From the NCBI GenBank assembly GCA_949285875.1, contig CASDZZ010000012.1, positions 1 through 34,795 on the forward strand: DNA of 34,795 nt, read 5' to 3'. Below, in pieces: positions 32,909-34,795 of this stretch. Source of the DNA: an uncultured bacterium. Lineage in GTDB: Bacteria > Bacillota_I > Bacilli_A > RF39 > UBA660. A program made the translations under genes and the position numbers. Each line of letters starts with the position of its first letter. Within the stretch, counting starts at the first letter, position 1. Under the pieces are notes generated by a model. The model did no database searches. It was given only the letters and a program-made list of their open reading frames with translations, and was not told the DNA's origin.

Positions 32909-34681
32909 ATGTTAAAGCAAATAGATTTTACTAAATTACCTATCACAGAAATTGTTAATGAAATAATTTACAACGCAGCTAAAGCTGGCGTTAGTGATAT
33001 GCACTTTGACCCTACTGAAACAGCCATAAGAGTAAGATTTCGTATTGATGGTGTATTAAGAGATTACATGGTGATACCACAAAACATAAAGAAAAATCTT
33101 ATAGCAAGATTAAAAATAATCTCAGGAATGGATATCACTGAAAGTAGGTTGCCGCAAGACGGTGCAATTAAAACTACCATTAAAGATCTTGAGTTAGACA
33201 TGCGTGTTTCTTCCTTACCAACTAATGTAGGAGAAAAAATAGTTATTCGTATTCTTGATTATTCTTCATCTTCTAAAGGACTTGAAAGTTTAGGTTTTTC
33301 ACCTAATAACCTTAAAAAAATGAAAAATTTAATAAAAGAACCTAACGGAATTATCTTAGTTACTGGAGCTACTGGTTCAGGTAAATCAACTACCGTATAT
33401 TCTTTACTACAAATTTTAAATACTCCAGAAGTGAATCTTATCACAGTTGAAGATCCAGTAGAAATGGGTATTGAAGGTATTAACCAGATTCAAGTTAATA
33501 GTGAAATTGGACTTACTTTTGCTAGCGTTTTAAGATCTATTTTACGTCAAGACCCAGATATCATAATGATCGGAGAAATTCGTGATGATGAAACTGCTAA
33601 AATTGCCGTAAGAGCTTCTATTACTGGACACTTAGTTTTATCAACACTACATACTAATAACGCATTAAACACTATAGAACGTTTAACTGATATGGAGGTT
33701 GAAAGGTACTTACTAGCTAGTTCTTTAAATGGTGTTGTATCTCAAAAACTAGCAAGAAGAATATGTCCTCACTGCATGAAAAAAAGACCTGCAATAGCTT
33801 ATGAAAGAAAATTAGTAAAAGCTAACCTAGGAATTGATATAACTGAGTTATCTTATGGTGAAGGATGCTCTGAATGTGTTGGCGGTTATAAAGGAAGAAT
33901 CGCAATTCATGAAGTTTTAGTTTTATCTCAAGAAATTAGGGATGCCATAGCTAATGGAATGGCAAAAGAAGAACTAAGACATTTAGTGTATAAAGGAGAT
34001 ACTAGAACACTACTTCAAGATGGTTTAGAAAAAGTTGTGCAAGACAAAACTACAATTGAAGAAATTTTAAGATTAGTAGAATTAAGTGATGAGGATGTCA
34101 AAATTATAAATGAAACTTATCAACAAAAAGATGATGAAGCTTTAGACTCTTTAACAAATACTAATAATCAAGTTAAAATAGAAGTCAAAGAGCCTATCAA
34201 TAATACTATAATTAATCAAAGCAAAGCAGAACCAGAGTTAACTAGTAGCCCTTCAATAAATCAAGTAAAACAAAATAACGAACCTGCATCAATTCCTTCT
34301 ATTCCTGTAAAAAAAGATGAAAAAATAGATGAAGAAATTGAAGATTTAGAATTTATTAGTGAACCAATAAAAGAAGAAAAAATTAATATATCTACTCCTA
34401 AAATAGAAGATTCAAATTTAAATAGTTCTACTCAAAATGTCAGCAAAAATTTAGAGCCATTAAAAAAAGAAAATGAAAATAATATAAATAAACAAAATAT
34501 TCCTTCAAAATCTATAGAGCAAATATCTAATATATTGACCAACAATATCAATATGACACCTCCAAAACCTGTTTCCTCGGTTTCCAATTCAGGTTTTAAA
34601 CCCAAACCTATTAATCAAAATTTAATTAATAATAATTTTAGAAATTATATTATGAATAAACAAACTAATAATTTAAATTAA
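32909..34681 (+). CDS. PilB/GspE-family pilus assembly ATPase
   Basis: A 590-residue hexameric ATPase that powers pilus or pseudopilus extension. Residues about 25-120 form the N2 domain, Walker A is GATGSGKST (about 153-161), Asp box and Walker B DPDIIMIGEIRDDE, His box HLVLSTLHTN, and a zinc site from Cys 286, 289, 320 and 323 (CPHC ... CSEC). The N1 (MshEN) domain usual in PilB is absent. The last 190 residues (about 400-590) are a low-complexity, Asn/Ser/Pro/Lys/Glu-rich tail. It is divergent from the pilin genes, whose promoter region it shares. Confidence 0.9.
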   Translation: MLKQIDFTKLPITEIVNEIIYNAAKAGVSDMHFDPTETAIRVRFRIDGVLRDYMVIPQNIKKNLIARLKIISGMDITESRLPQDGAIKTTIKDLELDMRVSSLPTNVGEKIVIRILDYSSSSKGLESLGFSPNNLKKMKNLIKEPNGIILVTGATGSGKSTTVYSLLQILNTPEVNLITVEDPVEMGIEGINQIQVNSEIGLTFASVLRSILRQDPDIIMIGEIRDDETAKIAVRASITGHLVLSTLHTNNALNTIERLTDMEVERYLLASSLNGVVSQKLARRICPHCMKKRPAIAYERKLVKANLGIDITELSYGEGCSECVGGYKGRIAIHEVLVLSQEIRDAIANGMAKEELRHLVYKGDTRTLLQDGLEKVVQDKTTIEEILRLVELSDEDVKIINETYQQKDDEALDSLTNTNNQVKIEVKEPINNTIINQSKAEPELTSSPSINQVKQNNEPASIPSIPVKKDEKIDEEIEDLEFISEPIKEEKINISTPKIEDSNLNSSTQNVSKNLEPLKKENENNINKQNIPSKSIEQISNILTNNINMTPPKPVSSVSNSGFKPKPINQNLINNNFRNYIMNKQTNNLN

Positions 34682-34740
34682 AAAAACCATTTATACTGAT
34701 GTGAACCCCATTTAGGAGACATCAAATAAAAAACTAGATA

Positions 34741-34787
34741 AAAAATCAAGGGCGAACGAAGTGAGTTCATCTAGACCCTTGATTTTT
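34741..34787. terminator. large hairpin downstream of the PilB-like gene
   Basis: AAAAATCAAGGG (34741-34752) and CCCTTGATTTTT (34776-34787) are perfect 12-base inverted repeats around 23 bases that contain a second hairpin GAAC/GTTC. A further pair CTAGAT (34734-34739) and ATCTAG (34769-34774) could compete. It functions as a terminator for the plus strand and could also serve the minus strand. Confidence 0.75.
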
Positions 34788-34795
34788 ATTATTTA

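Noticed and set aside
33259-33444. Minus-strand ORF inside the PilB-like gene
   Set aside because: It is the complement of the Walker A region of a well-supported gene.
1-34795. Whole genome using UGA=Trp
   Set aside because: Long genes contain Trp only as TGG and no in-frame TGA, and three ORFs end at TGA; only one gene needs the alternative reading.
1-34795. CRISPR array or long direct repeats
   Set aside because: No regularly spaced direct repeats were seen on reading either strand.

Overview
The window is strongly AT-rich bacterial DNA with short intergenic gaps, AGGAGG/AGGTGAT ribosome sites, frequent TTG and GTG starts, intrinsic terminators and a T-box leader. This points to a low-GC Bacillota, probably an uncultured gut-type lineage of Bacilli or a relative. 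Small sporulation-type membrane proteins (YlbJ-like, YjcZ-like), a type IV pilus-type ATPase with prepilins, IspH and NusB fit that. Standard stop usage holds for the window as a whole: long intact genes encode Trp only with TGG, and three ORFs end in TGA.

Layout. 1-3.1 kb (minus): start codon of an off-window gene, tRNA-Thr(GGU), and an operon of patatin-like hydrolase, Qnr/McbG-like pentapeptide protein, HD hydrolase and a small unknown protein. 3.2-5.6 kb: an XRE regulator with two in-frame TGA codons, both where Trp is expected, and three unknown or membrane proteins. 5.7-7.0 kb: a YjcZ-like mini-protein (plus) and a VanZ-RDD membrane protein. 7.1-12.7 kb: two ABC export systems, both damaged. 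The BceAB-like one has a Walker A Lys-to-Glu change and a nonsense codon in its permease; the second looks like an ATPase-permease fusion split at an A6 tract. Between them lie remnants and two very small ORFs. 12.9-16.7 kb: PAP2 phosphatase, flavodoxin, GT-C glycosyltransferase and a doubtful ORF. 16.8-19.7 kb: a lipoprotein and three membrane-anchored XRE regulators; the lipoprotein and one regulator each carry an in-frame TAA. 19.8-22.4 kb: IspH and an editing-domain-less prolyl-tRNA synthetase behind a Pro T-box. 22.7-24.7 kb: tRNA-Arg(CCU), HD protein, small membrane protein and methyltransferase. 24.8-30.2 kb (minus): mutS, an unknown gene, nusB and a broken S66 peptidase, preceded by a small unknown gene. 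30.3-34.8 kb: YlbJ-like protein, two prepilins (one fused to a BspA-type leucine-rich repeat region) and a divergent PilB/GspE ATPase.

How it fits together. The housekeeping genes (mutS, nusB, ispH, proS, tRNAs) are intact. The accessory genes (exporters, regulators, lipoprotein, peptidase) hold nearly all the lesions. Three lesions are each repaired by adding one A to an A tract, which raises sequencing error, phase variation or slippage as explanations. Three are in-frame TAA codons. Two are single-residue losses at catalytic positions. The most unusual items are the TGA-containing regulator and the pilin-LRR fusion next to a pilus ATPase.
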